From Aurantibacter crassamenti (GTDB taxonomy: Bacteria; Bacteroidota; Bacteroidia; Flavobacteriales; Flavobacteriaceae): DNA of 64,000 nt. The notes under the pieces are model-generated. The model did not search any database, was not told the origin of the DNA, and worked only from the letters and a program-made list of their open reading frames with translations. Below, one piece after another: positions 18,463-28,048 of the stretch; position 1 is the stretch's first letter; each line of letters opens with the position of its first letter. Both the position numbers and the translations under genes were made by a program. The stretch covers positions 2,608,126 through 2,672,125 of the forward strand of contig NZ_JAFBGM010000001.1 in NCBI RefSeq assembly GCF_016811105.1, in the 5' to 3' direction.

Positions 18463-21400
18463 ATGAATTGCACACGTTTTTTAGGCTTGTTTATAATACT
18501 TATGTCGGCGGTAAGTTGTGGTTGGAATTTACCTGAGGATTATGAAACTACTTATGAAAACCTTCCGGAAAAAATAGATTTCAATTATCATGTAAAACCC
18601 ATTCTTTCAGATAAATGTTTTGCTTGCCACGGACCAGACATGGCAAATCAAAAAGCTGGTTTACGATTAGACATAGCAGAGAATGCTTACAATGCATTAA
18701 AAGATTCAGGAAAGCATCCTATTGTGCCAGGGAAACCTGAGAAAAGTGAAGTAGTTTCCAGAATCCTTTCTAACGATTCAGATTTACAAATGCCACCCTT
18801 GGCGTTTAAAGTTGAACTTACAAAGATTGAAAAAGCAATTCTTATCAAATGGATAGAACAAGGTGCGGAATATAAACCACATTGGTCATTTATTAAGCCT
18901 GAAAAAGTACAAGTAGCTAAGGTTGAATCAAATGAATGGGTGAAGAATGAAATTGATCAATTTGTAGTGGCCAAGCTTAAACAGAACAAATTAGAGCCTT
19001 CTAAAACGGCATCTAAAGAAAATTTAATTCGCCGACTTAGTTTTAGTTTAAATGGCCTACCGCCAACATTAGAGCAAATAGAAGATTTTGTAGCAGACAA
19101 ATCATCAAATGCTTATGAGAATCTGGTCGATAAATTATTAGGGTCAAATGCCTATGGTGAGCGCATGGCTGCTGATTGGTTAGATGTGGCCAGATATGCC
19201 GATAGTGATGGTTATTTAGATGACAAGCATAGAGATTTTAGTCCGTATCGTGATTGGGTTATCAATGCATTTAATAAGAATATGCCTTATGACCAATTTA
19301 CTACCTGGCAGTTAGCAGGTGATTTGATTGAGAATCCCACACAAGAGAGTATTCTTGCAACAGCTTTTAATCGGTTGCATAAGAAAAATTCAGAAGCAGG
19401 AATTACCTATGAGGAATATAGAGTAGAGTATGTTGCCGATCGAACCTTAGCTGTAGGAAAAGCTTTTATGGGACTAAGTATGGAATGTGCTAGATGTCAT
19501 GATCATAAATACGATCCCATTAGTCAAAAAGACCACTATAAATTATTTGCCTTTTTTAATAGTACCAACGAAATTGGTACTGCAGTTTATGGTCCTGGTC
19601 AAGTACCAGGTCCATCACTTTTGTTAACAACAGACGAACAAAATAAAGTTTTAGATTTTATAGACCATGAAATTAATGTACATGAAAAACAGCTTATATC
19701 AGTTGAAAAAGAAAGTGAACTAGTAAGGTCTTGGTTAGCTGATGTATCAAAAATTGAAAATTCGCTTAAAAGTAGTTTTCAAAAAGGATTAAAGGCTAGT
19801 TTAAATTTCGACACCTTTCTACCAAGCGAAATAGGATGGTTGCAAACACCAGATAAGGGCGGTAATAAAGTTGCAGCACAGGTCAAAGAACCGGACATAA
19901 AAGTTGGTGTTGATGGCAATGCAGTTTTTTTTAATGACTTTACTGTTGTTCGACTTGCAGAAAAAACAGGATGGTTTGATCAAACCGATCCCTTTACTAT
20001 TTCTACTTCAATTTTTCCAGATATTAATTATGAAGAAGCGGCTGTTTTTACGCATTGCGAAGAAACACGGCAAGGTTTAAAAGGATATTCATTACATCTA
20101 GAAAATAATCATCTCAAATTTATAATTGCAAGGTCTTGGCCTTCCAACGCCATACAGATAAAAACCAAAAATTCAATACCTGAAAAAGAGTGGAGCAATG
20201 TTGCTATTACCTATGATGGGCTGGGAAAAGCTGACGGTGTAAAAATATTCTTAAATGGTAAAGAAGTACCTGTAGTTATAGAGATTGATAATCTTTATAA
20301 ATCAATCTTGTTTAAGAAAAATGCCCACAACTATGCATTTAATGGTTTTACTATGGGTCTTCGTGGAATGTTTAAGACATTTAAGAACGGTGGAATCGAC
20401 AATCTTAACATTTATGATAGGAAATTATCTGAACTAGAAATTTTGTACAATTTTGCTCCTAAAGAGGCAATGCAAATAGTAAATGATGAAAAGAACAAGC
20501 AAACGTTAGTTGATTTTTATTACACAAGTATTGATGAAAATTCAGAGCAGCTAAGACAGAAATTGAAAAAACTACGCAGTGAAAAAATTCAAAAGTTAGA
20601 ACCAATTAAAGAAATTATGGTTTTAGGTGATTTGCCTGAACCGAGACCTACATACGTGCTAGATAGAGGTATGTATGATTCGCCAACTGATGAGGTGAAA
20701 CCCGGTGTACCTGAAGCTATTTTGCCATTTAGTGACAGTCTACCTCAAAATAGATTGGGACTATCTAAATGGTTATTTGATAAAGACAACCCATTAACTG
20801 CGCGGGTTTTTGTAAATAGATTGTGGCAAATGCATTTTGGTCGCGGCTTGGTAGAAACTTCAGATGATTTTGGAAACCAAGGTAGTCTACCGTCACATCC
20901 AAAATTATTAGACTGGCTAGCGATACGCTTTATAGAATCAGGTTGGGATATTAAGGCTATAAACAAATTAATTGTCATGTCTGCCACTTATCAGCAAAGT
21001 TCAGAAATCAGACCTGAATTATTAGAATTAGATACTGAAAATGTATTATTAGCAAGAGGACCAAGTCTTCGCATGACTGCAGAAATGGTGCGCGATAATG
21101 CTTTGGCAATAAGTGGTTTGCTTTCCACAAAAATCGGAGGCGCGAGTACTTATCCATATCAACCTGATGGTCTATGGGATGAAATCAGCAATAAATCATG
21201 GCGCTACCGTTATTTGCAAGAACCCGGTGAAGGTTTGTACAGTAGAAGTTTATACACAATTTGGAAACGGAGTTCTGCACCACCTTCAATGCAGATTTTT
21301 GACGCCGGTGATCGAAGTATTTGTACGGTGAAGCGAAGGCAAACAAGCACCCCTTTACAAGCGCTTGTTTTGCTGAATGACCCACAATATATAGAAGCAG

Positions 21401-21696
21401 CATATGTATTAGCTGAAAATCTAATTAACAACACAAGTAATGAAGTGGAAATGCAACTTAAAAATGCTTTTAAATTAAGTACAGGTAGACTACCGAAAAA
21501 CAAGGAGTTAAAGGTTTTAAATAGCTTTTATGAAGATGAACTAAAACGTTTTTCAGCAAATAAAAAAGATGCAATTGCCTATTTAGGTATGGGTGAAACT
21601 AAAATACAAAACAGTTCGGATCCAATAAAAGTTGCGGCATTAGCAACTGTGATAAATGGTATTATGAATACTTCAGAGGGCTATACTATTAGATAA
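18463..21696 (+). CDS. PSCyt1-DUF1549-LamG-DUF1553 haem lipoprotein
   Basis: A 1077-residue lipoprotein (lipobox AVSC, Cys19). A PSCyt1 cytochrome domain carries CFACH (residues 52-56). DUF1549 (PSCyt2, about 170-370) contains a second CxxCH, CARCH (342-346), within ECARCHDHKYDP. A LamG/concanavalin-like insertion follows (about 455-640), then DUF1553 (PSD1, about 720-1070) with RVFVNRLWQMHFGRGLV. The family is abundant in Planctomycetes and marine Bacteroidota and usually pairs with DUF1501, which starts 10 bases downstream. The reaction is unknown; haem sites point to redox chemistry at the cell envelope, and LamG to glycan contact. Confidence 0.88.
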   Translation: MNCTRFLGLFIILMSAVSCGWNLPEDYETTYENLPEKIDFNYHVKPILSDKCFACHGPDMANQKAGLRLDIAENAYNALKDSGKHPIVPGKPEKSEVVSRILSNDSDLQMPPLAFKVELTKIEKAILIKWIEQGAEYKPHWSFIKPEKVQVAKVESNEWVKNEIDQFVVAKLKQNKLEPSKTASKENLIRRLSFSLNGLPPTLEQIEDFVADKSSNAYENLVDKLLGSNAYGERMAADWLDVARYADSDGYLDDKHRDFSPYRDWVINAFNKNMPYDQFTTWQLAGDLIENPTQESILATAFNRLHKKNSEAGITYEEYRVEYVADRTLAVGKAFMGLSMECARCHDHKYDPISQKDHYKLFAFFNSTNEIGTAVYGPGQVPGPSLLLTTDEQNKVLDFIDHEINVHEKQLISVEKESELVRSWLADVSKIENSLKSSFQKGLKASLNFDTFLPSEIGWLQTPDKGGNKVAAQVKEPDIKVGVDGNAVFFNDFTVVRLAEKTGWFDQTDPFTISTSIFPDINYEEAAVFTHCEETRQGLKGYSLHLENNHLKFIIARSWPSNAIQIKTKNSIPEKEWSNVAITYDGLGKADGVKIFLNGKEVPVVIEIDNLYKSILFKKNAHNYAFNGFTMGLRGMFKTFKNGGIDNLNIYDRKLSELEILYNFAPKEAMQIVNDEKNKQTLVDFYYTSIDENSEQLRQKLKKLRSEKIQKLEPIKEIMVLGDLPEPRPTYVLDRGMYDSPTDEVKPGVPEAILPFSDSLPQNRLGLSKWLFDKDNPLTARVFVNRLWQMHFGRGLVETSDDFGNQGSLPSHPKLLDWLAIRFIESGWDIKAINKLIVMSATYQQSSEIRPELLELDTENVLLARGPSLRMTAEMVRDNALAISGLLSTKIGGASTYPYQPDGLWDEISNKSWRYRYLQEPGEGLYSRSLYTIWKRSSAPPSMQIFDAGDRSICTVKRRQTSTPLQALVLLNDPQYIEAAYVLAENLINNTSNEVEMQLKNAFKLSTGRLPKNKELKVLNSFYEDELKRFSANKKDAIAYLGMGETKIQNSSDPIKVAALATVINGIMNTSEGYTIR

Positions 21697-21706
21697 TATT
21701 TAATTT

Positions 21707-23185
21707 ATGAATGACTATCAAGAACATAAAAAATTTGAGGACACCCGTAGAGGATTCTTGAAAAAAGCATCATTGGGTTTTGGTTCAATTGCCTTGGCTA
21801 GTCTTTTGAATCCCGCAGAATCTTTAGCGAATGAATTTTTAAGAAATGAAAAATATCCATTAATAAATGGAGTAGGCGGGTCATTAGGTGGTACACATTT
21901 TCCTGCAAAAGCAAAACGGGTAATATACCTCTTTCAAAGTGGCGGTCCTTCACAAATTGAAACGTTTGACTATAAACCGATATTGAAAAAATGGCATGGG
22001 CAAGAGATTCCTGATTCAATTAAAGGTACCCAACGTAATTCAGGAATGGTTACATCACAATCTACTTTCCCTTTGGTTCAATCAATTTTTGATTATAAAC
22101 AACATGGTGAATCAGGGGCTTGGGTTAGTGAGATATTTCCGCATACGGCTAAGGTGGTAGATGATTTATGCATAATTAAATCGATGTATACTGACGCTAT
22201 TAATCATGAGCCAGCTGTAATGTTTATGCAAACAGGTTCACAATTGAGCGGCCGACCATCTATAGGGTCATGGCTTAGTTATGGATTGGGTTCAGCAAAC
22301 AAAGACCTTCCTAATTTTGTTGTGATGTTGTCAAAAGGTGGTGGTGCACAACCATTAAGTTCTGCTGCCTGGGGTAATGGCTTTTTACCTTCTCACCATC
22401 AGGGCGTGCAGTTTCGTTCAGGTAAAGATCCTGTTTTGTATTTGAATAATCCACACGGTGTGCATGATCATGATCGCCGTAGAGCATTAGATTATATTTC
22501 CGAATTAAATAACGCACAGTATGATGTTTGGCAAGATCCTGAAATACAATCAAAGATTAACCAATATGAAATGGCATATCGCATGCAAAATTCGGTTCCA
22601 GATGCTGTAGATACTTCAAATGAACCAGATCATATATATGAGTTATATGGTGAGGATGCTAAAATTCCTGGTACCTATGCTGCAAATTGTTTGCAAGCAA
22701 GACGTTTGGCAGAAAAAGATGTAAAATTTATTCAATTGTATCATATGGGATGGGATCAGCATGGTAGTTTACCCAGCGGAATAAAACAACAAGCCCTTGG
22801 TACTGATAAAGCAACGGCAGGACTTATTACAGATCTTAAACAACGAGGCTTGCTTGAAGACACCTTAGTTATTTGGGGCGGTGAATTTGGACGCACAAGT
22901 TTTTCTCAAGGTCGATTGACTGCAGATAATTATGGTAGAGACCATCATCCAGGTTGTTTTACAATGTGGATGGCCGGAGCAGGAGTTAAGCCAGGAACAG
23001 TTTATGGGGAGACAGATGATTTTAGTTATAATGTTACTCGTAATGGGGTGCATGTTCATGATTTTCAAGCGACATTAATGCACTTGTTAGGTGTTGACCA
23101 TGAAAGATTAACATTTAAGCATCAAGGCCGACGATTTAGACTTACTGACGTTCATGGGCATGTTGTTAAAGATATTTTAGCATAA
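21707..23185 (+). CDS. DUF1501 (sulfatase-like fold) Tat-exported protein
   Basis: A 492-residue DUF1501 protein. The N-terminus has a twin-arginine signal (DTRRGFLKKASLGFGSIALA). Family motifs seen are VIYLFQSGGPSQIETFDYKP, SDYGLGSANKDLPNFVV-like text (here LSYGLGSANKDLPNFVVML), WDQHGSL, WGGEFGRTSFSQ and GRDHHPGCFTMWMAGAGVKPG, carrying His and Asp residues like those of the alkaline-phosphatase/sulfatase superfamily. It is coupled to the preceding PSCyt/DUF1553 gene as in most genomes. The substrate of the pair is not established. Confidence 0.88.
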   Translation: MNDYQEHKKFEDTRRGFLKKASLGFGSIALASLLNPAESLANEFLRNEKYPLINGVGGSLGGTHFPAKAKRVIYLFQSGGPSQIETFDYKPILKKWHGQEIPDSIKGTQRNSGMVTSQSTFPLVQSIFDYKQHGESGAWVSEIFPHTAKVVDDLCIIKSMYTDAINHEPAVMFMQTGSQLSGRPSIGSWLSYGLGSANKDLPNFVVMLSKGGGAQPLSSAAWGNGFLPSHHQGVQFRSGKDPVLYLNNPHGVHDHDRRRALDYISELNNAQYDVWQDPEIQSKINQYEMAYRMQNSVPDAVDTSNEPDHIYELYGEDAKIPGTYAANCLQARRLAEKDVKFIQLYHMGWDQHGSLPSGIKQQALGTDKATAGLITDLKQRGLLEDTLVIWGGEFGRTSFSQGRLTADNYGRDHHPGCFTMWMAGAGVKPGTVYGETDDFSYNVTRNGVHVHDFQATLMHLLGVDHERLTFKHQGRRFRLTDVHGHVVKDILA

Positions 23186-23197
23186 TTAAAACGCATT

Positions 23198-24262
23198 ATG
23201 AAAAGAAGAAGTTTTTTGCAAAAGTCAGCCCAAGCTAGTAGTCTAACTATGGCAGTTTCCGTTCTTCCTTTTAGTATAATCCATTCTAAAAGAAAACTTG
23301 AAAAAACAATTTTAGGTCATGGAGATTTTAAATATCGAGTTGAGAAAGCATGGGGAGATTTAGATCCTCAAAAACATCCTATTAATAATTGTCATGAGAT
23401 GGTGATGGATAAGAAAGGCCGTCTTTTAATGTTGACAGATCATCAAAAGAACAATGTAATTATTTATGATACATCAGGAAAGTTATTAGCTAATTGGACT
23501 TTAAATTTACCTGGTGCTCATGGTCTTACAATTAATGATGAAGGTGGTGAAGAGTATTTATACATTACAGATCCAAGTCAAGGTAGGGTAATCAAAAGTA
23601 CTCTAGATGGCAAGGTTATAATGGAGTTGAAGCATCCTTCTAAAATAGGTGCTTATGAGAAAAGTGATCATTTTAGGCCCACAGAAACAGCAATTGGACC
23701 AAATGGAGATATTTATATTGCCGATGGTTATGGTGCACAATTCATATTGCAATATGATGCTGATGGAAATTTTATAAGAAAGTTTGGTGGCGATAGTTTT
23801 TTATCGCCCGAAAAATTCAAACAGGCACACGGCGTAGCATTGGATACAAGAGATTCAGCAAACCCTACATTAATTTGTTCAGCGCGTATAAAAAATTCAT
23901 TTAAGCGTTTTTCTTTGGAAGGTGAATACATTGAGGATATTTATATGCCGGGGTTATATGTGAGCAGACCTGTAATTAATGATGAAAATATTTATTCTGG
24001 TGTCTGTTTCGGAATGATTGAAGGCAATTACAATATGCAGTTAAATCAAGGTTTTGTTACCATATTAGATAAAAATAATAAGGTTGTTTCAAACCCCGGT
24101 GGTACTGCGCCAATCTATAAAGATGGTACATTACAGATAATGCATCAAGAGCAGCCAATTTTTAAACATTGTCACGACGTATGTGTAGATAATGATAAAA
24201 ATTTATATGTCTGCCAATGGAATGCAAATAAGGTTTACCCTTATAAGTTACACCGGGTTTAA
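23198..24262 (+). CDS. Tat-exported six-bladed beta-propeller (NHL-type) protein
   Basis: A 354-residue protein with a twin-arginine signal (MKRRSFLQKSAQASSLTMAV). Repeated blades follow, for example MVMDKKGRLLMLTDHQKNNV, HGLTINDEGGEEYLYITDPS, AIGPNGDIYIADGYGAQFI and VCVDNDKNLYVCQWNANKVY, which fit an NHL/SMP-30-like propeller. It starts 12 bases after DUF1501 and is the third gene of that operon. Export by Tat suggests a folded or cofactor-bearing protein. A lactonase or sugar-binding role is possible but not shown. Confidence 0.78.
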   Translation: MKRRSFLQKSAQASSLTMAVSVLPFSIIHSKRKLEKTILGHGDFKYRVEKAWGDLDPQKHPINNCHEMVMDKKGRLLMLTDHQKNNVIIYDTSGKLLANWTLNLPGAHGLTINDEGGEEYLYITDPSQGRVIKSTLDGKVIMELKHPSKIGAYEKSDHFRPTETAIGPNGDIYIADGYGAQFILQYDADGNFIRKFGGDSFLSPEKFKQAHGVALDTRDSANPTLICSARIKNSFKRFSLEGEYIEDIYMPGLYVSRPVINDENIYSGVCFGMIEGNYNMQLNQGFVTILDKNNKVVSNPGGTAPIYKDGTLQIMHQEQPIFKHCHDVCVDNDKNLYVCQWNANKVYPYKLHRV

Positions 24263-24272
24263 ATTTGTTGAT

Positions 24273-25196
24273 TTATTTTGATTTACCTATTGGTGAATCA
24301 TCACATTTTAAATCTCCCACTACGTATTGCATACCGTCTAAGAAAAATTGGAGTAATTCAGAGCTATCAAGACTTTGGGCATTGTGAGATGGTGATGAGT
24401 AAAAAACTCTTCCTTTACCGTATCTTTTTATCCAAGCAGTATAAATGATTTTCTCAGCAACTTCTTTTTTCTGTCCTTCAATTTTATCGACCTCCATATA
24501 TAGTAGCGGTCTAAAATTATAATCGAAATAAGCATTTTTGAAAAAATATGGCTCATCGATATGCGTAAAACCTTTGCCCTTAAAAGCCTTAACCATTGGG
24601 TGATTTGGATCTACTTCTTTTAGGTGAATCTCTTGTTGTTTAGGATGATAATCAAAACTACCACCAGTTAATTTACTAAATGGCATTGAATTATTTTGAA
24701 TGGTAATAGCGCCATGCATAATCATAAGTCCACCACCTTTGGCGATATAGTCCATAAAATTCTTTTCATAGACAGCGGCTTGTGTTTTTACTTCAGCATA
24801 ACTAATTGTCGTGTTTTGTTTAAGTAAATCAGCAAATAAATCCCTATCAGGACCACTAGGGTTGGAGTTGTTTAAAATAACAGCATCGTACTTTTCAAGA
24901 TTTTTTTTATCAAATTGCTCAATGTCATAACCAATATGTACATCAAAAATATTTGATTTTTTTGCTATAATTTTAAGTAATTCTACATTATGCGGAATCG
25001 TCCAATGGTCAAAACCGGTAGCTTTTGAGAAAACTAAAATTTTCTTTTTGGTTACATTTTTGATTGTTGGCTCCGAAGGAGCAAGTTTTTCTATTTTGGC
25101 TAACCATTCATCGCTTATTTTAATGGGCTCAAGGCTTTGAGCAGTTAAGGTGCTGATAAAAAGGAGCATTAAGAATGAGGGTATAATTTTCTGCAT
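24273..25196 (-). CDS. ThuA domain protein, exported
   Basis: A 307-residue protein with a signal peptide ending at about residue 19 (STLTAQ) and a ThuA fold: ILVFSKATGFDHWTIPHNVE, YDAVILNNSNPSG, GGGLMIMHGAI, a FDYHPKQQEIHLKEVDPNHP segment and GKGRVFYSSPSHNAQ near the end. ThuA acts with ThuB (a Gfo/Idh/MocA dehydrogenase) in trehalose/3-keto-disaccharide use in rhizobia. Here it lies between plus-strand clusters that include two Gfo/Idh/MocA genes, but is on the opposite strand. The palindrome 22 bases upstream may regulate it. Confidence 0.85.
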   Translation of the reverse strand: MQKIIPSFLMLLFISTLTAQSLEPIKISDEWLAKIEKLAPSEPTIKNVTKKKILVFSKATGFDHWTIPHNVELLKIIAKKSNIFDVHIGYDIEQFDKKNLEKYDAVILNNSNPSGPDRDLFADLLKQNTTISYAEVKTQAAVYEKNFMDYIAKGGGLMIMHGAITIQNNSMPFSKLTGGSFDYHPKQQEIHLKEVDPNHPMVKAFKGKGFTHIDEPYFFKNAYFDYNFRPLLYMEVDKIEGQKKEVAEKIIYTAWIKRYGKGRVFYSSPSHNAQSLDSSELLQFFLDGMQYVVGDLKCDDSPIGKSK

Positions 25197-25218
25197 AGTG
25201 TGTTTGTTTGTGATTTTA

Positions 25219-25232
25219 CGTTAACGTTAACG
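25219..25232. promoter_or_regulatory. LacI-operator-like palindrome upstream of thuA-like gene
   Basis: CGTTAACGTTAACG is a perfect 14-bp palindrome made of overlapping GTTAAC units. It lies between the divergent ThuA and DUF6807 genes. It resembles operators of LacI-family sugar regulators, but no LacI gene is in the window. Confidence 0.5.
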
Positions 25233-25312
25233 ATTTTGTTCAACTGATTTCTAATTTGTCAAAAGTAATTGTAAATTACGGAAAAATTGTAATGATTTAA
25301 TCTATTCTACAA

Positions 25313-26557
25313 ATGACCAAAACTACATTTTCACGATTTATAAAATCTAGCGCAGTATTATTTTGTTTTCTTTTTTTGTTATGGGGATGTTCGCAAGAGC
25401 AAACTATTGAGTTCTCAATTGAAAATTCTGAAAACGAAAGTATTGAGGTTCCCGTTTTTGTCGAAACCGCAATATTAGAAGGTAAGAATATTGAACAGTT
25501 TGTATTATTTCAAAATGAAACTGTTGTTGACTTTCAAGTGGAAGGTGATAAAATTTGGTTTTTGCATCATCCGAAGAAAGGAAATACATATTCTTTTAAA
25601 GCAAAAGATAAGGAGCAAGTGGTATCAAATAATTTTAGTGTTTCCAAAGAAAATGGAAGCCTTCAGTTAAAATCAAATGAAAAGGCTTTAATTTCTTATC
25701 GATATGAAATGACATATCCTCCAGCGGGAGTTGATTCAATATTTAAGAAATCAGGTTATATTCATCCGATTCTAACTCCAAAAGGCGACACATTAACGCG
25801 AATTCAACCGGACGATCATTATCATCATTATGGGCTATGGGGGCCTTGGACGCATACTAGAATTGATACTACTAGAGTAGATTTCTGGAATTTAGGAGAC
25901 GGTATGGGTACCGTTCTATTTAAAGATTTTAAAAGTACCGAATCAGGCGCTATTTTTAGTTCATTCGTAGCTGCACAAGAGCATCTTGACTTTAAAACAC
26001 AAGATGAACCACAAGTTGCATTAAACGAAGATTTGCAGGTACGCCTTTGGGATTTAGGGCGAGACGACAGATATATGTTTGATTATGTAACCACATTTAA
26101 CTCACCGTTAGAAAATGGCATATTGTTTGAGCAGTACCGTTACGGTGGGGGATTAGGTTTGCGTTTTAATGAACGATGGAAGGCTGATAATTGTTCAGTA
26201 TTAACTTCTGAAGGAAACGATAGATTAACGGCAGATGGTACAAATGCAAGATGGTGTATTGTTTCCGGCGAATCGTCAGATGGTAAAGGTACAAACGGAA
26301 TACTTTTTATGAGTCATCCGAAAAATAGAATGCATCCTGAACCAATGCGTATTTGGCCTATTGATGGCAATGGTGGGCGCGGAGATATGTTCTTTGAATT
26401 TTGCCCAATTCGCCATGAAGAGTGGAAAATTGAACCCGATAAAACTTATGATTTAAATTATAGAATGGTTGTCTTTGATGGCAAACTAGATGCTAATGAG
26501 GCTGAAGCATACTGGCAAGCATTCGCAATTTCACCAACAACAAAACTTATTAAATAA
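25313..26557 (+). CDS. DUF6807 (PmoA-like) lipoprotein
   Basis: A 414-residue lipoprotein (lipobox LLWGC near residue 26). After a small N-terminal beta domain, the DUF6807 region (about residues 125-405) shows SYRYEMTYPPAGVD, SGYIHPILTPKGDTLTRIQP, DDHYHHYGLWGPWTHT and HPKNRMHPEPMRIWP. The His-rich HYHHYGLW motif could bind metal or substrate. The family was labelled PmoA by distant similarity, but there is no evidence for methane chemistry. It starts an apparent operon with the next two Gfo/Idh/MocA genes (15-base gap to the first). Confidence 0.82.
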   Translation: MTKTTFSRFIKSSAVLFCFLFLLWGCSQEQTIEFSIENSENESIEVPVFVETAILEGKNIEQFVLFQNETVVDFQVEGDKIWFLHHPKKGNTYSFKAKDKEQVVSNNFSVSKENGSLQLKSNEKALISYRYEMTYPPAGVDSIFKKSGYIHPILTPKGDTLTRIQPDDHYHHYGLWGPWTHTRIDTTRVDFWNLGDGMGTVLFKDFKSTESGAIFSSFVAAQEHLDFKTQDEPQVALNEDLQVRLWDLGRDDRYMFDYVTTFNSPLENGILFEQYRYGGGLGLRFNERWKADNCSVLTSEGNDRLTADGTNARWCIVSGESSDGKGTNGILFMSHPKNRMHPEPMRIWPIDGNGGRGDMFFEFCPIRHEEWKIEPDKTYDLNYRMVVFDGKLDANEAEAYWQAFAISPTTKLIK

Positions 26558-26572
26558 AATAAATATCGAAAT

Positions 26573-27949
26573 ATGAATCGAAGAAAGTTTATTAATCGTA
26601 CGACAATGGCAACTACAGCAATGGTAGGTTTTCCTACAATTGTACCTGCCCATGTTTTGGGTAAAGATGCACCCAGTAATAAAATAAATATTGGTCAGAT
26701 TGGCTGCGGTAGAATTGCCCGTGGCCATGATATTCATGACACTATTAGATATGATCAAGCGCGGTATATTGCTGTTTGTGATTTAGATTCAAAACGTGCG
26801 GCAGACGCAAAAGTTTTGGTTGATTCCTTTTATAAAGAAAAAACAGGAAAAGAAAAATACACGAACACCAAAGTTTATGGTGATTATCGTGAAATGTTAT
26901 TGAATAAAGATATTGATGCTGTGGTCATTAGCACACCAGATCACTGGCATTCACAGCCAGCTATGGAAGCTGCCTTGGCAGGAAAAGATATCTATTTGCA
27001 AAAGCCAACATCTTTAACTGTACGTGAAGGGCAGCAGTTAAGAGATGCTGTACAAAAGAAAAATGTTATTCTACAAGTAGGAACGCAACAAAGAGCGATG
27101 CCACAATTTCGTGTTGCTGCTGAATTGGTGAGAAATGGTAGAATAGGAAAAATACATACAGTGAAAATTGGATTACCTGGAGATCCTGCAGGTCCAGAAG
27201 CTCCTGCTATGCCAATACCAAGTAATTTAAATTTTGATATGTGGTTGGGTTCAACGCCAGAAGTAGATTATACAGAAATAGGAGTACACCCACAAAACGA
27301 TTATAGTAGACCAGGTTGGTTGCGATCAAGAAATTATGGAGCAGGAATGATTACGGGTTGGGGTCAACACCATTATGATTCTGCTGCATGGGGCATGGAT
27401 ACAGAATTAACAGGTCCGATATCTGTAGAAGCTTTAGCTGAATTTCCAAAATCAGGTTTATGGAATGTTCATGGTGATTTCTTTGTAAAGCATGAATATG
27501 CAAATGGAATAACAGTTTATACTAGTGGCGGCTATACTAACGGTATTAAATATATTGGTGAAGATGGATGGATATTTGTTTCACGTGGTTCATATACTGC
27601 ATCTGCAAGTGATCCTGTTGATAAAGAAAAAAGTTCAAAAGCCTTAAATGCTTCTGATCCAAAAATCTTAGAAAGTGTAATTGGAGAAAATGAGATTCAT
27701 TTAGAGAAAATTGATGATCAACATGGCAACTGGTTAGATTGTATTAAAACTAGAAAACAACCCATTTCGCCAATTGAAAAAGGTCATAAAGCGTGTACAG
27801 TTTGTTTAATAAGTGATATTGCAATGCAATTTGACAGAAAACTAGATTGGAACCCTGATACTGAAATGTTTGTGAATGATGATGAGGCTAATGCTTTATT
27901 ACGTCGTGAACAACGTAAGCCATATGGTACTGATAATGTAAAAGCGTAA
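26573..27949 (+). CDS. Tat-exported Gfo/Idh/MocA family oxidoreductase
   Basis: A 458-residue NAD(P)-dependent sugar dehydrogenase-type protein with a Tat signal (MNRRKFINRTTMATTAMVG). The Rossmann motif is IGQIGCGRIARGHD; the nucleotide-fold motif ISTPDHWHSQPAMEAALAGK and the catalytic-type DIYLQKPTSLTVREGQQL follow. The C-terminal half is the Bacteroidota-type GFO_IDH_MocA C domain with MITGWGQHHYDSAAWGMDTE. Tat export fits a protein folded around NAD(P), as in Zymomonas glucose-fructose oxidoreductase. Oxidation of a sugar at C3 is inferred from the DUF1080/ThuA neighbourhood. Confidence 0.88.
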   Translation: MNRRKFINRTTMATTAMVGFPTIVPAHVLGKDAPSNKINIGQIGCGRIARGHDIHDTIRYDQARYIAVCDLDSKRAADAKVLVDSFYKEKTGKEKYTNTKVYGDYREMLLNKDIDAVVISTPDHWHSQPAMEAALAGKDIYLQKPTSLTVREGQQLRDAVQKKNVILQVGTQQRAMPQFRVAAELVRNGRIGKIHTVKIGLPGDPAGPEAPAMPIPSNLNFDMWLGSTPEVDYTEIGVHPQNDYSRPGWLRSRNYGAGMITGWGQHHYDSAAWGMDTELTGPISVEALAEFPKSGLWNVHGDFFVKHEYANGITVYTSGGYTNGIKYIGEDGWIFVSRGSYTASASDPVDKEKSSKALNASDPKILESVIGENEIHLEKIDDQHGNWLDCIKTRKQPISPIEKGHKACTVCLISDIAMQFDRKLDWNPDTEMFVNDDEANALLRREQRKPYGTDNVKA

Positions 27950-27990
27950 ACAAATATTTGTGTACTTTTAGGTGCTTTTAAAATCAATTT

Positions 27991-28026
27991 TGTTCAAACA
28001 ACTTTTTTATTGAAGTTGTTTGAACA
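27991..28026. repeat. Perfect 14-bp inverted repeat between two Gfo/Idh/MocA genes
   Basis: TGTTCAAACAACTT (27991-28004) and its exact complement (28013-28026) flank an 8-base loop. No U run follows on either strand, so it is not a normal terminator. It may be an mRNA processing or stability hairpin, or an operator for the downstream gene. Confidence 0.55.
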
Positions 28027-28048
28027 AGTACCTAAATTATAATTAAGA

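Noticed and set aside
25313-26557. PmoA label taken as methane monooxygenase
   Set aside because: The protein is a soluble lipoprotein of DUF6807 without the membrane helices or partners of particulate methane monooxygenase.
27991-28026. Hairpin considered as a rho-independent terminator
   Set aside because: Stem is strong but no U tract follows on either strand, so it is listed as an inverted repeat.
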